A DNA stretch of 64,000 nucleotides from Pseudomonas donghuensis (GTDB lineage Bacteria; Pseudomonadota; Gammaproteobacteria; Pseudomonadales; Pseudomonadaceae): NCBI RefSeq assembly GCF_000259195.1, contig NZ_JH650763.1, forward strand, positions 160,592 to 224,591, read 5' to 3'. This document shows, piece by piece, positions 46,552 to 55,623 of the stretch. The notes beneath the pieces are model-generated. The model was not told where the DNA came from. It did no database searches and was given only the letters and a program-made list of their open reading frames with translations. Made by a program: the position numbers and the translations under genes. Numbering within the stretch: position 1 is the stretch's first letter; every line of letters begins with the position of its first letter.

Positions 46552-47967
46552 GTGATAAAAAAGATCCTGATCGCCAACCGCGGTGAAATTGCTGTTCGAA
46601 TCGTGCGTGCCTGCGCCGAGATGGGCATCCGTTCCGTGGCGATCTACTCAGACGCCGACCGCCATGCCTTGCACGTCAAACGTGCCGATGAGGCCCACAG
46701 CATTGGTGCCGAGCCCCTGGCCGGCTACCTGAACCCGCGCAAGCTGGTGAACCTGGCCGTGGAAACCGGTTGTGATGCGTTGCATCCCGGTTATGGTTTT
46801 CTGTCTGAGAACGCTGAACTTGCGGACATCTGCGCCGAACGTGGGATCAAATTCATCGGCCCTTCGGCTGAAGTCATTCGCCGCATGGGTGACAAGACCG
46901 AAGCTCGCCGCAGCATGATCAAGGCCGGTGTACCGGTCACCCCGGGCACCGAGGGCAACGTCGCCGACATCCATGAAGCGCTGCTCGAAGGCGATCGCAT
47001 CGGTTATCCGGTGATGCTCAAGGCCACTTCCGGTGGTGGCGGCCGCGGTATTCGTCGCTGCAACAGCCGTGAAGAGCTGGAGCAAGCGTTCCCGCGGGTG
47101 ATCTCCGAGGCAACCAAGGCTTTCGGTTCGGCGGAAGTGTTCCTGGAAAAATGCATCGTCAATCCCAAGCACATCGAGGCGCAGATCCTTGGTGACAGCT
47201 TCGGCAACGTCGTGCACCTGTTCGAGCGCGACTGCTCGATCCAGCGGCGCAACCAGAAGCTCATCGAAATCGCTCCGAGCCCGCAACTGACCCCCGAGCA
47301 GCGCGCCTACATCGGTGACCTGTCGGTGCGCGCGGCCAAGGCCGTGGGTTACGAGAACGCCGGTACCGTGGAGTTCCTGCTCGCCGATGGCGAGGTGTAC
47401 TTCATGGAGATGAATACCCGGGTGCAGGTGGAGCACACTATCACCGAAGAAATCACCGGCATCGACATCGTCCGCGAGCAGATCCGCATCGCTTCCGGCC
47501 TGCCGCTGTCGGTCAAACAGGAAGACATCCAGCACCGCGGCTTTGCTTTGCAGTTCCGGATCAATGCCGAAGACCCGAAAAACAACTTCCTGCCCAGCTT
47601 CGGCAAGATCACCCGTTACTACGCACCCGGCGGCCCGGGCGTGCGTACCGACACGGCGATCTACACCGGCTACACCATTCCACCGTTCTATGACTCCATG
47701 TGCCTGAAACTGGTGGTCTGGGCGCTGACCTGGGAAGAAGCCATGGACCGCGGCCTGCGGGCCCTGGACGACATGCGCGTGCAAGGGGTGAAGACCACCG
47801 CCGCCTATTACCAGGAAATCCTGCGCAACCCGGAATTTCGCAGCGGTCAGTTCAATACCAGCTTCGTTGAAAGCCATCCGGAACTGACCAACTACTCGAT
47901 CAAGCGCAAACCCGAAGAGCTGGCCCTGGCCATCGCTGCCGCCATCGCCGCCCACGCAGGCCTATGA
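46552..47967 (+). CDS. pycA: Pyruvate carboxylase subunit A (biotin carboxylase)
   Basis: 471 residues from a GTG at 46552 with GGGA before it; the protein then reads IKKILIANRGEIAVRIVRACAEMG, as in the family. The ATP-grasp loop is KATSGGGGRGIRR, followed by EKCIVNPKHIEAQILGD, ERDCSIQRRNQKLIE and EMNTRVQVEHTITEEITGID. It carboxylates the biotin carried by PycB. Followed by pycB; divergent from pycR. AccC of fatty-acid synthesis is similar, but the partner gene fixes its role in making oxaloacetate. Confidence 0.9.
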   Translation: MIKKILIANRGEIAVRIVRACAEMGIRSVAIYSDADRHALHVKRADEAHSIGAEPLAGYLNPRKLVNLAVETGCDALHPGYGFLSENAELADICAERGIKFIGPSAEVIRRMGDKTEARRSMIKAGVPVTPGTEGNVADIHEALLEGDRIGYPVMLKATSGGGGRGIRRCNSREELEQAFPRVISEATKAFGSAEVFLEKCIVNPKHIEAQILGDSFGNVVHLFERDCSIQRRNQKLIEIAPSPQLTPEQRAYIGDLSVRAAKAVGYENAGTVEFLLADGEVYFMEMNTRVQVEHTITEEITGIDIVREQIRIASGLPLSVKQEDIQHRGFALQFRINAEDPKNNFLPSFGKITRYYAPGGPGVRTDTAIYTGYTIPPFYDSMCLKLVVWALTWEEAMDRGLRALDDMRVQGVKTTAAYYQEILRNPEFRSGQFNTSFVESHPELTNYSIKRKPEELALAIAAAIAAHAGL

Positions 47968-48065
47968 ATGCAGCCGCAAGCTGCAAGCGGCAAGCTGCAA
48001 GTAGAAGCGGATCGGCTTTTTCTTGCGGCTTGTAGCTTAAAGCTTGCCGCTATGAGGAGATAAGA
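47968..48065. repeat. GCAAGCTGCAAG-type intergenic repeat between pycA and pycB
   Basis: GCCGCAAGCTGCAAGCGGC and CTTGCGGCTTGTAGC / GCTTGCCGC face each other, so the 98-bp gap can fold. This kind of interspersed repeat is common in pseudomonads. The pycB ribosome site (GAGGAG) lies at its end. Confidence 0.6.
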
Positions 48066-49874
48066 ATGTCCAAGAAGATCTTTGTTACCGACACAATCCT
48101 GCGCGACGCCCACCAGTCCCTGCTGGCCACCCGCATGCGTACCGAAGACATGCTGCCGATCTGCGACAAGCTCGACAAAGTCGGCTACTGGTCGCTGGAA
48201 GTCTGGGGTGGGGCGACTTTCGATGCCTGCGTGCGCTTCCTCAAGGAAGACCCGTGGGAGCGCCTGCGCAAGCTGCGCGCAGCATTGCCCAACACCCGCC
48301 TGCAGATGCTTCTGCGTGGGCAGAACCTGCTGGGCTACCGCCACTACAGCGACGACGTGGTCAAAGCCTTCGTCGCCAAGGCGGCGGTTAACGGCATCGA
48401 CGTGTTCCGCATCTTCGACGCCATGAACGACGTGCGTAACCTGCGTGTCGCCATCGAAGCGGTCAAGGCCGCCGGCAAACATGCCCAGGGCACCATCGCC
48501 TACACCACCAGCCCCGTGCACACCATCGAAGCCTTCGTCGCCCAGGCCAAGCAGATGGAAGCCATGGGTTGCGACTCGGTGGCAATCAAGGACATGGCCG
48601 GCCTGCTGACCCCGTACGCCACCGGCGAGCTGGTCAAGGCACTGAAGGCCGAGCAGTCGCTGCCGGTGTTCGTCCACTCCCACGACACCGCCGGCCTGGC
48701 TGCCATGTGCCAGCTCAAAGCTATCGAGAACGGCGCCGATCATATCGACACCGCCATCTCCAGCTTTGCCTGGGGCACCAGCCACCCGGGCACCGAGTCG
48801 ATGGTCGCGGCCCTCAAGGGCAGCGAATTCGACACTGGCCTGAGCCTGGAGCTGTTGCAGGAAATCGGCCTGTACTTCTATGCCGTGCGCAAGAAATACC
48901 ACCAGTTCGAAAGCGAGTTCACCGCTGTCGATACCCGCGTGCAAGTCAATCAGGTACCGGGCGGGATGATTTCCAACCTGGCCAACCAGCTCAAGGAGCA
49001 GGGCGCGCTCAACCGCATGAACGAAGTGCTGGCGGAGATCCCGCGGGTGCGTGAAGACCTCGGCTTCCCGCCGTTGGTGACCCCGACCTCGCAGATCGTC
49101 GGCACCCAGGCGTTCTTCAACGTACTTGCTGGCGAGCGCTACAAGACCATCACCAACGAGGTGAAGCTGTACCTGCAAGGCGGTTACGGCAAGGCCCCGG
49201 GTGTGGTCGACGAACAACTGCGGCGCCAGGCCATCGGTAGCGAAGAAGTCATCGATGTGCGTCCGGCTGACCTGCTCAAGCCAGAAATGACCAAGCTGCG
49301 CAATGACATTGGCGCCCTGGCCAAGTCGGAAGAAGACGTACTGACCTACGCCATGTTCCCGGACATCGGGCGCAAGTTCCTCGAAGAGCGTGAGGCCGGC
49401 ACCCTGACTCCTGAAGTGTTGCTGCCGATTCCGGAAGCCGGTGCCGTGGCTTCGGCCGGCGGCGAAGGCGTACCGACCGAGTTCGTCATTGACGTGCACG
49501 GTGAAACCTACCGGGTGGATATCACCGGTGTTGGCGTCAAGGCCGAAGGCAAGCGCCACTTCTACCTGTCCATCGACGGCATGCCGGAAGAAGTGGTGTT
49601 CGAGCCGCTCAACGAGTTCGTCGGCGGTGGCAGCAGCAAGCGCAAACAGGCCAGTGCGCCGGGCCATGTCAGTACCACCATGCCGGGCAACATCGTTGAT
49701 GTGCTGGTCAAGGAAGGCGACATGGTCAAGGCCGGCCAGCCAGTGCTGATTACCGAGGCAATGAAGATGGAGACCGAAGTGCAGGCGGCAATTGCCGGCA
49801 AGGTCACCGCCATTCACGTGGCCAAGGGCGACCGGGTCAACCCGGGCGAGATCCTGATCGAGATCGAGGGCTGA
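48066..49874 (+). CDS. pycB: Pyruvate carboxylase subunit B (carboxyltransferase and biotin carrier)
   Basis: 602 residues. The N-terminal carboxyltransferase barrel has TDTILRDAHQSLLATRMRTEDM, FRIFDAMNDVRN, IKDMAGLLTP and VHSHDTAGLA (metal His pair). The C-terminus is a biotinyl domain with EAMKMETE, where the Lys carries biotin. It moves CO2 to pyruvate to give oxaloacetate. Oxaloacetate decarboxylase alpha (OadA) looks the same, but no beta/gamma subunits are present and a biotin carboxylase precedes it. A strong terminator follows. Confidence 0.9.
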   Translation: MSKKIFVTDTILRDAHQSLLATRMRTEDMLPICDKLDKVGYWSLEVWGGATFDACVRFLKEDPWERLRKLRAALPNTRLQMLLRGQNLLGYRHYSDDVVKAFVAKAAVNGIDVFRIFDAMNDVRNLRVAIEAVKAAGKHAQGTIAYTTSPVHTIEAFVAQAKQMEAMGCDSVAIKDMAGLLTPYATGELVKALKAEQSLPVFVHSHDTAGLAAMCQLKAIENGADHIDTAISSFAWGTSHPGTESMVAALKGSEFDTGLSLELLQEIGLYFYAVRKKYHQFESEFTAVDTRVQVNQVPGGMISNLANQLKEQGALNRMNEVLAEIPRVREDLGFPPLVTPTSQIVGTQAFFNVLAGERYKTITNEVKLYLQGGYGKAPGVVDEQLRRQAIGSEEVIDVRPADLLKPEMTKLRNDIGALAKSEEDVLTYAMFPDIGRKFLEEREAGTLTPEVLLPIPEAGAVASAGGEGVPTEFVIDVHGETYRVDITGVGVKAEGKRHFYLSIDGMPEEVVFEPLNEFVGGGSSKRKQASAPGHVSTTMPGNIVDVLVKEGDMVKAGQPVLITEAMKMETEVQAAIAGKVTAIHVAKGDRVNPGEILIEIEG

Positions 49875-49908
49875 TGTTCAGGCCCTCATCTACAAGCGGT
49901 TAACCTCT

Positions 49909-49936
49909 GGGGGGCGTATGCTCCCCTTTTTTTTTT
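49909..49936 (+). terminator. Rho-independent terminator after pycB
   Basis: GGGGGGC pairs with GCTCCCC around GTAT and is followed by ten T's. Confidence 0.9.
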
Positions 49937-49944
49937 GCACGCAC

Positions 49945-50610
49945 CTACCGACACGCTTGCAGTGTTCGCACCTGCCCTTCAGGGCGTTGGTTATCTTCCG
50001 CCAACCAGCGCTCAAACCCCGCCGCAATCGCCGGCCATTCATCATCGGTAATCGAGAACCACGCTGTGTCGCGGTTACGGTCCTTGATCACCATATGCTT
50101 GCGAAACACCCCTTCGAAGGTGAAGCCAAAGCGCAGTGCAGCGCGCTTGGAGCGGGCGTTGTCGTTGTTGCACTTCCATTCCAGGCGGCGGTTGCCCAGC
50201 GCGAACGCCAGCTTGCCGAGCAGGTAGATGGCTTCGGTACCCTTGGGCGTGCGTTGCATGGCAGCGCCGAAGGCGATGTGGCCAATTTCGATGCGGCCCT
50301 GTTCGGGCACGATCGACATCAAGCTGAGGATGCCCTGGGTCTGGCCGCTGGCCAGGTCAATGACGCTGTAGAACAGCGGGTCGCTGCTGGCGGCGTTGAT
50401 GTCGAGCCAGTGATCGAAATCCTCGCGTTCGCTGAACGGACCGTAAGCCAGGTAATCCCACAGTTTGTTATCGGCCTGGGGGCCCTGGAACACTTCCCAG
50501 AGGTCTTCGGTGTCGCGCTTGGGGTCGAGTTTTTCCAGGCGTACGAAGCGCCCGGTCAATGTCGAAGGTTGCGGGCGCTTGGCCGGATGCCAGTGCAATG
50601 GGCTGTTCAT
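49945..50610 (-). CDS. GNAT N-acetyltransferase (RimJ/RimL-like)
   Basis: 221 residues from the ATG at 50610, preceded by GGAG. LTGRFVRLEKLDPKRDTEDLW, IEIGHIAFGAAMQRTPKGTEA and RLEWKCNNDNARSKRAALRFGFTFEGVFRKH follow the GNAT-family layout of RimL-like proteins, with the acetyl-CoA loop reduced (no clear Q/RxxGxG/A). It could act on protein N-termini, amino acids or small amines; the substrate is not evident. First of two GNAT genes in the same direction. Confidence 0.8.
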   Translation of the reverse strand: MNSPLHWHPAKRPQPSTLTGRFVRLEKLDPKRDTEDLWEVFQGPQADNKLWDYLAYGPFSEREDFDHWLDINAASSDPLFYSVIDLASGQTQGILSLMSIVPEQGRIEIGHIAFGAAMQRTPKGTEAIYLLGKLAFALGNRRLEWKCNNDNARSKRAALRFGFTFEGVFRKHMVIKDRNRDTAWFSITDDEWPAIAAGFERWLAEDNQRPEGQVRTLQACR

Positions 50611-50626
50611 GGGTGGCTCCTCTGGC

Positions 50627-51073
50627 TTACAGCGGTTTGCGGAACTGAATGAAGCCGGGCCGCTCGGCGACTTGCTCGTACAGGCTGATAGCCGTGGCAT
50701 TGGTTTCGTGGGTCAGCCAGTGCACCTTGGCGCAACCTGCCGACTTTGCCGTAGCGTAGACATATTCGATCAATTGGCGGCCGATACCCAGGCCACGCTG
50801 CTCACTTTGCACGTACAGGTCTTGCAGGTAGCAGGAATTCTCGATGCTCCAGTTGGAGCGGTGATAGATCCAGTGGACCATGCCTAGCGCCTTGCCGTCG
50901 ACCCAGGCCAGCGCGGCATTGGTTGGCTCGCTGGGGTCGAGCATGCGCTCCCAGGCCACGGCGCTGACTTCGTCGGCGATGCGTGTTTGGTAAAAGCGCT
51001 GATAAGCCTGCCACAGTGGCAGCCAGGCACTGTGATCGGCGGCAGTGACGGGGCGGATGGTTACGCTAGCCAT
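50627..51073 (-). CDS. GNAT N-acetyltransferase
   Basis: 148 residues. Two ATGs are possible (51079, 51073); AGGAG lies 1 nt before the first but 7 nt before the second, so 51073 is chosen. IRPVTAADHSAWLPLWQAYQRFY opens the fold; YLQDLYVQSEQRGLGIGRQLIEYVY holds the acetyl-CoA loop (QRGLGIG); THETNATAISLYEQV completes it. Substrate unknown. It lies between another GNAT and a PaiB-like gene, a grouping linked with polyamine handling elsewhere. Confidence 0.82.
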   Translation of the reverse strand: MASVTIRPVTAADHSAWLPLWQAYQRFYQTRIADEVSAVAWERMLDPSEPTNAALAWVDGKALGMVHWIYHRSNWSIENSCYLQDLYVQSEQRGLGIGRQLIEYVYATAKSAGCAKVHWLTHETNATAISLYEQVAERPGFIQFRKPL

Positions 51074-51085
51074 AGGCATGCTCCT

Positions 51086-51715
51086 TCAAGGTTGGCCCAT
51101 CAGGGCGGCCAGTTGGTTGTCCAGGGGATCGGTACTGTTGGCCAGGCCTTTGCGCACGCCTTCGATATCGATGGCCGAACGGTTCTGGCTAAGTTTGCGT
51201 GTGCCTTGCAGGCGCTCGATGGGCAGGGCGAAGCCGACGATCGCCTTGAGCATGCCGGCCATGTAGTCGGCCGGTGCTTCTTCCACCGACCAGGGCTTGG
51301 CCTGGCTTTGTTCATGCTGATCACTCAGGCGCCTGACGATAGCCAGCAGGCGCTCGGCGTCGTGATACACCTCGGCCTTGCCCCAGGCGTGCACCGTCAC
51401 GTAGTTCCAGGTCGGTACCGTGCGCGGGTCGTCGATCTTGCTGGGGTAGTAACCCGCGCTGACATACGCATCCGGCCCGGCAAACACCACCAGCACCTCG
51501 GCGCCGTTGGCCAGCTCCTGCCATTGCTTGTTGGCCCGGGCGAAGTGGCCGTACAGGGTGCCGTTGCTGCCCTGGCTGCGATCCAGTAACAGGGGGAGGT
51601 GGCTGGCCTGCAGACCCTGCTCGCCGTGGGTGACCAGCACGGCGAGGCGCGTTTGTTCGATCTGCTGATGCAGGCGGTCGAGATCGGTTTCCTTGTGGCT
51701 CGAAGGTGTGAACAT
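51086..51715 (-). CDS. PaiB-like FMN-binding negative regulator
   Basis: 209 residues from the ATG at 51715, with AGGAC before it. ASHLPLLLDRSQGSNGTLYGHFARANKQW, VFAGPDAYVSAGYYPSK and VPTWNYVTVHAWGK are the PaiB/FMN-split-barrel landmarks. In Bacillus PaiB lies with a PaiA acetyltransferase; here a GNAT gene follows in the same direction. Divergent from a MocR-like regulator that may control it. Confidence 0.8.
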   Translation of the reverse strand: MFTPSSHKETDLDRLHQQIEQTRLAVLVTHGEQGLQASHLPLLLDRSQGSNGTLYGHFARANKQWQELANGAEVLVVFAGPDAYVSAGYYPSKIDDPRTVPTWNYVTVHAWGKAEVYHDAERLLAIVRRLSDQHEQSQAKPWSVEEAPADYMAGMLKAIVGFALPIERLQGTRKLSQNRSAIDIEGVRKGLANSTDPLDNQLAALMGQP

Positions 51716-51805
51716 ATGAATTGTCCTTGGCGAATGGCTCAATCCTAGGCAGGCTATTGGACTAAGGTAAGAGCCATTTCAAGCTAATTTCATAGGTCCA
51801 ATGTC

Positions 51806-53335
51806 ATGAGCGAGCGTCCTTTCACTTTGCCGTTCGACCCGACGGGCATCGTCCTGGATCGCCGTCAGGGCCTTAGCCGCCAGCTCTACCATGCCCTGCG
51901 CCTGCGGGTGCTGGACGGTCGCTTGAGCAGCGGCACGCGCTTGCCGGCGACCCGCGACATGGCGCAGGTGCTAGCGCTGTCGCGCAACAGCGTAGTGCGC
52001 GCCTATGACCAGCTGTATGCCGAGGGCTATATCGAAAGCCGGGTGGGCGATGGCACCTATGTCAGCCACCTGCCAAAACTATCCACAAAAGTATCCACAG
52101 GGTTATCCCTGGGTTTTTCCACAGGGTTATCCACAAAAACAGCGGAAAATACTGAGGATTCATCCAGTAAAGTTATCCACAGTGGTCCAATGCACCGTCT
52201 GGAAAACAACCATCTACCGGCGCCTAAAAGCGGTCCGCCGCGGGCTTTTCGTGTCGGTTTGCCGGCGTTCGACCTGTTCCCGTTCGACGTCTGGGCCAAG
52301 CTTCAGGCGGGTTTCTGGCGTAATCCCGATCCTGCTGCGCTGGGTTATGGCGACCCGGCTGGCGAGCCGCAACTTCGCGAGCTGATCGCGACCTATTTAC
52401 GTCGATCTCGTGGGCTTTCGTGTGCGGCTGAACAAATTGTGATCACCAGTGGCGCGCAGCAGGCCATTAGTCTTTGTGCACAGCTGTTGCTGGAGCCTGG
52501 CGAAGTAGTGGCTGTGGAAAACCCCGGCTACCGCGCCGCTGGCAACGCCTTCGCATTGACCGGGGCAACGGTACAAGGAGTGGCGGTGGACCACGAAGGG
52601 CTCGACTGCGCGGCGCTCAATGCCGTGGAGCATTGCCGCCTCAGCTACGTGACGCCGTCTCACCAGTACCCGACCGGCGTCACCATGAGCTTGGCCCGGC
52701 GCCTGGAATTGCTGGCCTGGGCCGAGCGCAAGGACGGCTGGATCATTGAAGACGACTACGATGGCGAGTACCGCTACAGCGGCGACCCGCTGGCGCCTTT
52801 GGCGGCACTGGATCGTAGCGGGCGGGTGTTGTATGTCGGCACCTTCGGCAAAATCGCCTTTCCGGCGCTACGCCTGGGCTACCTGGTGCTGCCAAAGCAG
52901 CTGGTACAAGCCTTTTCCCGCTGTCGGGCGCTGGCCGTGCGGCACTCGGAGGTGGGTACTCAGGCGGTGATGGCGCAGTTCATGGCCCAGGGGCATTTTC
53001 AGCGGCATATCCGGCGCATGCGCAGGGCCGCACTGAGTCGACGCAATGCGTTAAAGGCTGGGTGGCCCATGGACGTTCCCGGCGTTGGCGCCATGCCGGA
53101 CGTCGCGGCAGGATTGCACGTGAAAGTCGATATCGACAGCTATGCCCGCGAGCAGGAGTTGATCGCCCGTGCTGAAGCGGTAGGCGTTGAGCTCAATGCC
53201 CTGAGCGATTACTGGCTGCCGGATTCGACGGTCCCTATGGATGAGCGCGCGGGGCTGGTACTGGGCTTCGCCGCCGTGGGCGAAGCCGCTATTGCCGATG
53301 CCCTGGCCCGCTTGCGGCGGGCCTGGCGTCAGTGA
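51806..53335 (+). CDS. MocR/PdxR-type regulator (GntR helix-turn-helix fused to aminotransferase fold)
   Basis: 509 residues. Residues ~20-88 are a GntR winged helix (GTRLPATRDMAQVLALSRNSVVRAYDQLYAEGYIESRVGDGTYV). Residues ~150-505 are a class I aminotransferase fold with TSGAQQAI, EDDYDGEYRY and the PLP lysine at 349 in GTFGK. The linker (about 92-126) is low-complexity Ser/Thr-rich because its DNA is a cluster of DnaA-box-like sequences. MocR regulators bind PLP adducts and usually control the divergent gene, here paiB-like. Confidence 0.85.
   Translation: MSERPFTLPFDPTGIVLDRRQGLSRQLYHALRLRVLDGRLSSGTRLPATRDMAQVLALSRNSVVRAYDQLYAEGYIESRVGDGTYVSHLPKLSTKVSTGLSLGFSTGLSTKTAENTEDSSSKVIHSGPMHRLENNHLPAPKSGPPRAFRVGLPAFDLFPFDVWAKLQAGFWRNPDPAALGYGDPAGEPQLRELIATYLRRSRGLSCAAEQIVITSGAQQAISLCAQLLLEPGEVVAVENPGYRAAGNAFALTGATVQGVAVDHEGLDCAALNAVEHCRLSYVTPSHQYPTGVTMSLARRLELLAWAERKDGWIIEDDYDGEYRYSGDPLAPLAALDRSGRVLYVGTFGKIAFPALRLGYLVLPKQLVQAFSRCRALAVRHSEVGTQAVMAQFMAQGHFQRHIRRMRRAALSRRNALKAGWPMDVPGVGAMPDVAAGLHVKVDIDSYAREQELIARAEAVGVELNALSDYWLPDSTVPMDERAGLVLGFAAVGEAAIADALARLRRAWRQ
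52079..52181. repeat. Cluster of DnaA-box sequences inside the MocR linker
   Basis: Exact TTATCCACA occurs at 52127-52135 and 52173-52181. One-mismatch copies lie at 52079 (CTATCCACA), 52091 (GTATCCACA) and 52115 (TTTTCCACA); TTATCCCTG at 52103 is weaker. All point the same way. Confidence 0.7.
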
Positions 53336-53338
53336 CGA

Positions 53339-54439
53339 TCAGGTCCCGGCCTTGATCTTGGTCCAGGCGCGGGTGCGCGCCCGCTCGGCATCGCGTGGCA
53401 GTGGCTGCAGGGTGTAGAGCTTGGCCATGGCTTGCTCGGTGGGGTAAAGGTTGGGGTTGTTGCGGATGGCCGGTGCAACCAGTTCGGTGGCGTCCTTGTT
53501 GGGGTTGGGGTAACCGACAAAGTCGCTGATGGGCGCGATCACCTTGGGCTGCAGCAGGTAGTTGATGAAGGTGTAGGCATCTTCCGGGTTGGCCGCGCCT
53601 TTGGGGATTGCCAGCATGTCGAACCAGATCGGAGCACCTTCCTTGGGCAGGCGCATGTCGACGACCACGCCGTTCTTCGCCTCGGTGGCGCGGTTGGCCG
53701 CCTGGGAGAAGCTGCCCGAGTAGCCGACCGCCACACAGATGTCGCCATTGGCGATATCCGCCATGTACTTGGAGGAGTGGAAGTAGGTGACGTGCGGGCG
53801 GATCTTCAGTAGCAGCTCTTCGGCCTTTTTGTAGTCCGCCGGTTTCGTGCTGTTCGGTGGCAGGCCCAGGTACTGCAGGGCCAGCGGCAGGATTTCCGAC
53901 GGCGAGTCAAGCAAGGCCACGCCGCATTGCTTGAGCTTGGCGATGTTCTCTTCCTTGAAGATCAGGTCCCAGCTGTCGACCGGGGCATTGTCGCCCAGCG
54001 CCGCCTTGACCTTGGCCGGGTTGAAGCCGATCAGTACGGTGCCGTACATGTACGGCACGGCGAACTGGTTGCCGGGGTCGTTGGCCTCGATCAGCTTCAT
54101 CAGTTTCGGGTCCAGGTGCTGCCAGTTCGGCAGCTTGCTGCGGTCCAGCGGCTGGAACACCCCGGCCTCGATCTGCTTGGCCAGGAACACGTTGGACGGC
54201 ACCACCACGTCGTAGCCGGAGTTGCCGGTCAGCAGCTTGGCCTCCAGGGCTTCGTTGGTGTCGAAGATGTCGTAGATGAGTTTGACCTGGCTGTCTTTCT
54301 GGAAGTCCACCAGGGTTTGCGGGGTGATGTAGTCGAACCAGTTGTAGACCCGCAGGGTGCGTTGCTCGGCAGCTTCCAGGCTACCGGCGAGCAGGGTGCT
54401 GCAGAGCAGAGGGGCGAGCAGGCGCTTGAGTCGGGTCAT
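53339..54439 (-). CDS. Periplasmic polyamine-binding protein (PotF/SpuD-like)
   Basis: 366 residues with a signal peptide ending near [64 protein letters not shown] is the PotF/PotD opening, and [17 protein letters not shown] and [16 protein letters not shown] are ligand-side segments. It is likely to bind putrescine or spermidine for an ABC importer; no transporter genes are next to it. It overlaps the acetylpolyamine amidohydrolase gene by 4 bp, so the two form a unit. Confidence 0.85.
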   Translation of the reverse strand: MTRLKRLLAPLLCSTLLAGSLEAAEQRTLRVYNWFDYITPQTLVDFQKDSQVKLIYDIFDTNEALEAKLLTGNSGYDVVVPSNVFLAKQIEAGVFQPLDRSKLPNWQHLDPKLMKLIEANDPGNQFAVPYMYGTVLIGFNPAKVKAALGDNAPVDSWDLIFKEENIAKLKQCGVALLDSPSEILPLALQYLGLPPNSTKPADYKKAEELLLKIRPHVTYFHSSKYMADIANGDICVAVGYSGSFSQAANRATEAKNGVVVDMRLPKEGAPIWFDMLAIPKGAANPEDAYTFINYLLQPKVIAPISDFVGYPNPNKDATELVAPAIRNNPNLYPTEQAMAKLYTLQPLPRDAERARTRAWTKIKAGT

Positions 54440-55482
54440 GCTTGAGCTTCCTGTTGGGCGCGTTCGAAACCTTCGAGTACGTTCACTGCGTTGATGCCGA
54501 TTTCCTCGACCGCATAACCACCTTCCATGACGAACAGCGTCGGCGTGCCGAGGCGGGCGATGCGTTCGCCCATCTTCAGGTAGTCGGGGCTGTCGAGCTT
54601 GAACTGGGAGATCGGGTCGTCCTTGAACGTGTCCACGCCCAGCGAAATCACCAGCACGTCCGGGCCATAGGCGGCGATGCGCTCACAGGCGTCATCCAGG
54701 GCCTTGCTCCAGGTCAGCCAGTCGCTACCGGCGGGCAGCGGGTAATTGACGTTGTAGCCCAGGCCTTCACCTTCGCCTTGCTCATCGGCATAGCCAAGGA
54801 AGAACGGAAACTCGGCCTGCGGATCTCCATGGATCGAGGCGAAGAACACATCACTGCGCTGGTAGAAGATTTCCTGGGTGCCGTTGCCGTGATGGTAGTC
54901 GACATCGAGGATTGCCACCTTGCCCCGGCCTTGGTCGAGGAACGCCTGGGCGGCGATGGCGGCGTTGTTGAGGTAGCAGTAGCCGCCCATGACATCGCTG
55001 GCGGCGTGGTGTCCCGGTGGCCGGCAGAGGGCGAAAGCGCTGTGGGCGCCGGTCTGGATCGCAGCCTGGGCGGTGAGGGCAACCTGCGCGGCGCTGTAGG
55101 CCGCTTGCCAGGTGCCAGCGGTGATTGGCGCGCCGGCGTCGAAGCTGTAGTAACCGAGTTCGCCGTGCAGGCCGCTAGGTTTGACGCTGCGCAGGGTGCG
55201 CGCCGGCCAGGTGAAGGGCAGCAGGTCGCCTTCGTGGCCCAGCTGGGTCCAGCGCTGCCAGGCGCCTTCGAAGAAGTTCAGGTAATCGGCACTGTGCACC
55301 CGCAGCAAGGGCGCGCGGCCAAAGTCGGCAGGCCCCTTGATTGCACCCAGCTCGCGGGTTTTTACCCGCTCCAGAACATGGTCGGCGCGCGAAGGCATCT
55401 CGAAGCAGGGCATCAGTTGCCCGTCGATCAGCTCGCAGCGGCCATGGTGCAGGCGGTGGTCATCGGAATAGATCGTCAGCAT
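54436..55482 (-). CDS. Acetylpolyamine amidohydrolase (class II HDAC-like)
   Basis: 348 residues from the ATG at 55482. [27 protein letters not shown] and [19 protein letters not shown] hold the catalytic His pair and the zinc Asp/His residues, and [14 protein letters not shown] the third zinc Asp. It removes acetyl groups from acetylputrescine or acetylcadaverine, as shown for related P. aeruginosa enzymes. Its stop overlaps the start of the polyamine-binding protein gene, which suggests uptake of polyamines with deacetylation. Confidence 0.85.
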   Translation of the reverse strand: MLTIYSDDHRLHHGRCELIDGQLMPCFEMPSRADHVLERVKTRELGAIKGPADFGRAPLLRVHSADYLNFFEGAWQRWTQLGHEGDLLPFTWPARTLRSVKPSGLHGELGYYSFDAGAPITAGTWQAAYSAAQVALTAQAAIQTGAHSAFALCRPPGHHAASDVMGGYCYLNNAAIAAQAFLDQGRGKVAILDVDYHHGNGTQEIFYQRSDVFFASIHGDPQAEFPFFLGYADEQGEGEGLGYNVNYPLPAGSDWLTWSKALDDACERIAAYGPDVLVISLGVDTFKDDPISQFKLDSPDYLKMGERIARLGTPTLFVMEGGYAVEEIGINAVNVLEGFERAQQEAQA

Positions 55483-55623
55483 CTTGTTGTTCTCCGGGTC
55501 ACTGGCGTCGCTCCATTGTTGGTGGCCCGGGCCCGGTGCAGAACGACGGAAACGGCCAAAAGGGGACCGATATGGCCAGCCTGACTGTCCGGATTTCGCC
55601 CCCTGGCGGTGCAACCGTCGTAT

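Noticed and set aside
47892..49817. 641-aa minus-strand frame opposite pycB, and similar long frames at 19998-21458, 43088-44257 and 59456-61006
   Set aside because: All are antisense to confirmed enzymes (PycB, CatB, Zwf, AspA) and have the composition of mirror frames.
52079..52181. A chromosomal or plasmid replication origin
   Set aside because: The DnaA boxes are within an intact coding frame; no dnaA, dnaN, rep gene or A+T-rich unwinding stretch is near.
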